A stretch of 8,449 nt of DNA. Source: Desulfobacterales bacterium. Its GTDB lineage: Bacteria; Desulfobacterota; Desulfobacteria; Desulfobacterales; DAOWNP01. The stretch covers positions 1-8,449 of the forward strand of contig JASFBI010000056.1 of the NCBI GenBank assembly GCA_030149595.1. Direction: 5' to 3'. This document shows positions 7,489 through 8,449 of this stretch, one piece after another (the stretch's first letter is position 1; every line of letters starts with the position of its first letter). Made by a program: the position numbers and the translations under genes. A model generated the notes under the pieces. It was not told where the DNA came from and ran no database searches. It was given only the letters and a program-made list of their open reading frames with translations.

Positions 7489-8399
7489 AAGCAGTAAAAA
7501 AACAGATAGATTTAACAGATTTTTTACACCTGTATCCTTTTAAAAGTAACTATTTCAATGTAAACGGATTCAAATATCACTTTGTAGACGAAGGGATTGG
7601 AGAACCTGTTGTCATGGTTCATGGCAATCCTACATGGTCATTTTATTTCAGATCACTGATAAAAGAGTTTTCAAAAAACTACAGAACAATTGCAGTTGAC
7701 CATATTGGATGCGGTTTATCTGAAAAACCGGGTACCAGACAATACGGCTTTAAACTAAAAAACAGAGTAGATGATTTTGAAGAATTTATGAATCAACTCA
7801 ATTTAAAAGAAAAAATCACTTTGGTTGTTCATGACTGGGGAGGAGCCATAGGACTTATTTACGCCTTAAGAAATCTGGATAAAATAGGAAGAGTAATAGT
7901 TACAAACACATCCTGTTTTTTCCCGCCAGAAGGTAAAACAATACCAAAAAGATTAAAAATAGTAAGAAATATAAGTACTTTTGCCACCCCTGCTGTGCTG
8001 GGTTTTAATCTGTTTTCTGTTTCAGCACTATATATGGCTTCTGAAAAAAAACTTTCAAAATCAGTAAAAAAAGGACTAAAAGCTCCATATAACTGCTGGA
8101 ACAACAGGCTTGCAACCTTGAAATTTGTTCAGGATATTCCCATTGATAAAACAGATAACAGTTATGATCTCATAAAATTTCTTGATGAAAACTCTTTCAA
8201 GCTGTCAGATATTCCCATGTTCATCTGCTGGGGCGGCAAAGACTTTGTATTTGACCGTGCTTACTACAATGAGTGGGTAAACAGATTTCCACATGCACAA
8301 GCATCCTGTATAAATTATGCCGGCCATTATCTGCTGGAAGATGCACCAGATGAAGTTACAGCAGCAATAAAAGATTTTTTGTCAAACAACCCCTTATAA
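7482..8399 (+). CDS. oleB: OleB, alpha/beta-hydrolase beta-lactone decarboxylase
   Basis: OleB removes CO2 from the beta-lactone made by OleC, yielding a cis internal alkene. It belongs to the haloalkane-dehalogenase-like branch of alpha/beta hydrolases. In the 305-residue protein I see HGNPTWSFYFR (about 47-57, oxyanion/Asn49 region), the nucleophile elbow VVHDWGGAIG with Asp118 and neighbouring Trp119, an acidic residue in CWGGKDFVFD (Asp254) and the catalytic histidine in YAGHYLLED (His282). An Asp rather than Ser nucleophile is what the OleB/dehalogenase group has. Haloalkane dehalogenase is the main alternative from sequence alone, but immediate coupling to oleA decides for OleB. I chose ATG 7482, which has GGGGG four bases upstream within the end of oleA; a TTG at 7461 in the same frame is less likely. 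The gene overlaps oleA by 7 bases, implying translational coupling and one transcript. Confidence 0.92.
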   Translation: MVKAVKKQIDLTDFLHLYPFKSNYFNVNGFKYHFVDEGIGEPVVMVHGNPTWSFYFRSLIKEFSKNYRTIAVDHIGCGLSEKPGTRQYGFKLKNRVDDFEEFMNQLNLKEKITLVVHDWGGAIGLIYALRNLDKIGRVIVTNTSCFFPPEGKTIPKRLKIVRNISTFATPAVLGFNLFSVSALYMASEKKLSKSVKKGLKAPYNCWNNRLATLKFVQDIPIDKTDNSYDLIKFLDENSFKLSDIPMFICWGGKDFVFDRAYYNEWVNRFPHAQASCINYAGHYLLEDAPDEVTAAIKDFLSNNPL

Positions 8400-8423
8400 C
8401 CGGCATAGCCGGAGCATGGTTAT
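8396..8423. repeat. Nested inverted repeats just after oleB
   Basis: A GC-rich hairpin, CCGGC (8400-8404) with GCCGG (8408-8412) around ATA, lies inside a wider inverted repeat, ATAACC (8396-8401) with GGTTAT (8418-8423). The arms share two bases, so the two stems cannot both form fully. There is no T-run after them, so they do not look like a terminator. They begin at the oleB stop codon. An ATG at 8416 (MVIHYRPQQKM, open to the window end) lies within the outer arm region, but its GGAG is only one base away, so I do not call it a gene start. Confidence 0.5.
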
Positions 8424-8449
8424 TCACTATCGGCCACAACAAAAAATGA

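Noticed and set aside
8416..8449. Start of the next gene (MVIHYRPQQKM, open to the window end), possibly oleC
   Set aside because: Eleven codons are too few to identify, and the GGAG is a single base from the ATG, which is too close for normal initiation.
1..8449. Mobile element, CRISPR array, tRNA or rRNA
   Set aside because: No transposase or integrase frame, no regularly spaced repeat array, and no tRNA- or rRNA-like stretch was seen on either strand.

Overview
This is an AT-rich bacterial window with five protein-coding loci on both strands. There are no rRNA or tRNA genes, CRISPR arrays or insertion sequences that I can recognise. The gene content suggests an anaerobic Gram-negative bacterium, plausibly Desulfobacterota: a tungstate/molybdate-type ABC ATPase, an outer-membrane-type lipoprotein, a DUF368/PopT membrane protein and an olefin-biosynthesis oleA-oleB pair. 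The taxonomic placement is inference from this combination and the base composition.

Layout. (1) Positions 2-889 (+) hold the 3' part of an ABC transporter ATPase with a C-terminal TOBE-like domain. The Walker A motif lies off the left edge. A weak hairpin plus T-run ends this unit. (2) Positions 919-4942 (-) hold a very large lipoprotein locus of unrecognised family. It is split into a 950-residue signal-peptide-bearing part and a 394-codon downstream frame. The two frames overlap by about 20 bases, and that overlap contains a run of six G (coding strand). Removing one G would join them into a protein of about 1340 residues. This is the most interesting feature of the window. (3) Positions 4943-5187 are a non-coding gap with a candidate promoter for the lipoprotein and a 30-nt-period direct repeat framed by an 8-bp inverted repeat. 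(4) Positions 5188-6153 (-) encode a DUF368 protein (PopT, undecaprenyl-phosphate translocase family) with both PG(V/I)SG half-motifs. (5) Positions 6154-6438 are a divergent intergenic region with a 28-base, A/T-dominated near-perfect palindrome. (6) Positions 6439-8399 (+) hold oleA and oleB, overlapping by 7 bases, with complete catalytic residues. A GC-rich inverted repeat follows oleB, and the window ends before the oleC/oleD genes that would be expected next.

How they fit together. OleA condenses two long-chain acyl-CoAs to a beta-keto acid, and OleB decarboxylates the beta-lactone made later by OleC to give a long-chain internal cis-olefin. The two genes are translationally coupled. 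The lipoprotein, the PopT homologue and the olefin pathway all concern the cell envelope or membrane lipids, but nothing in the sequence proves a functional link. The ABC ATPase is convergent with the lipoprotein locus and probably belongs to a separate operon for oxyanion uptake.
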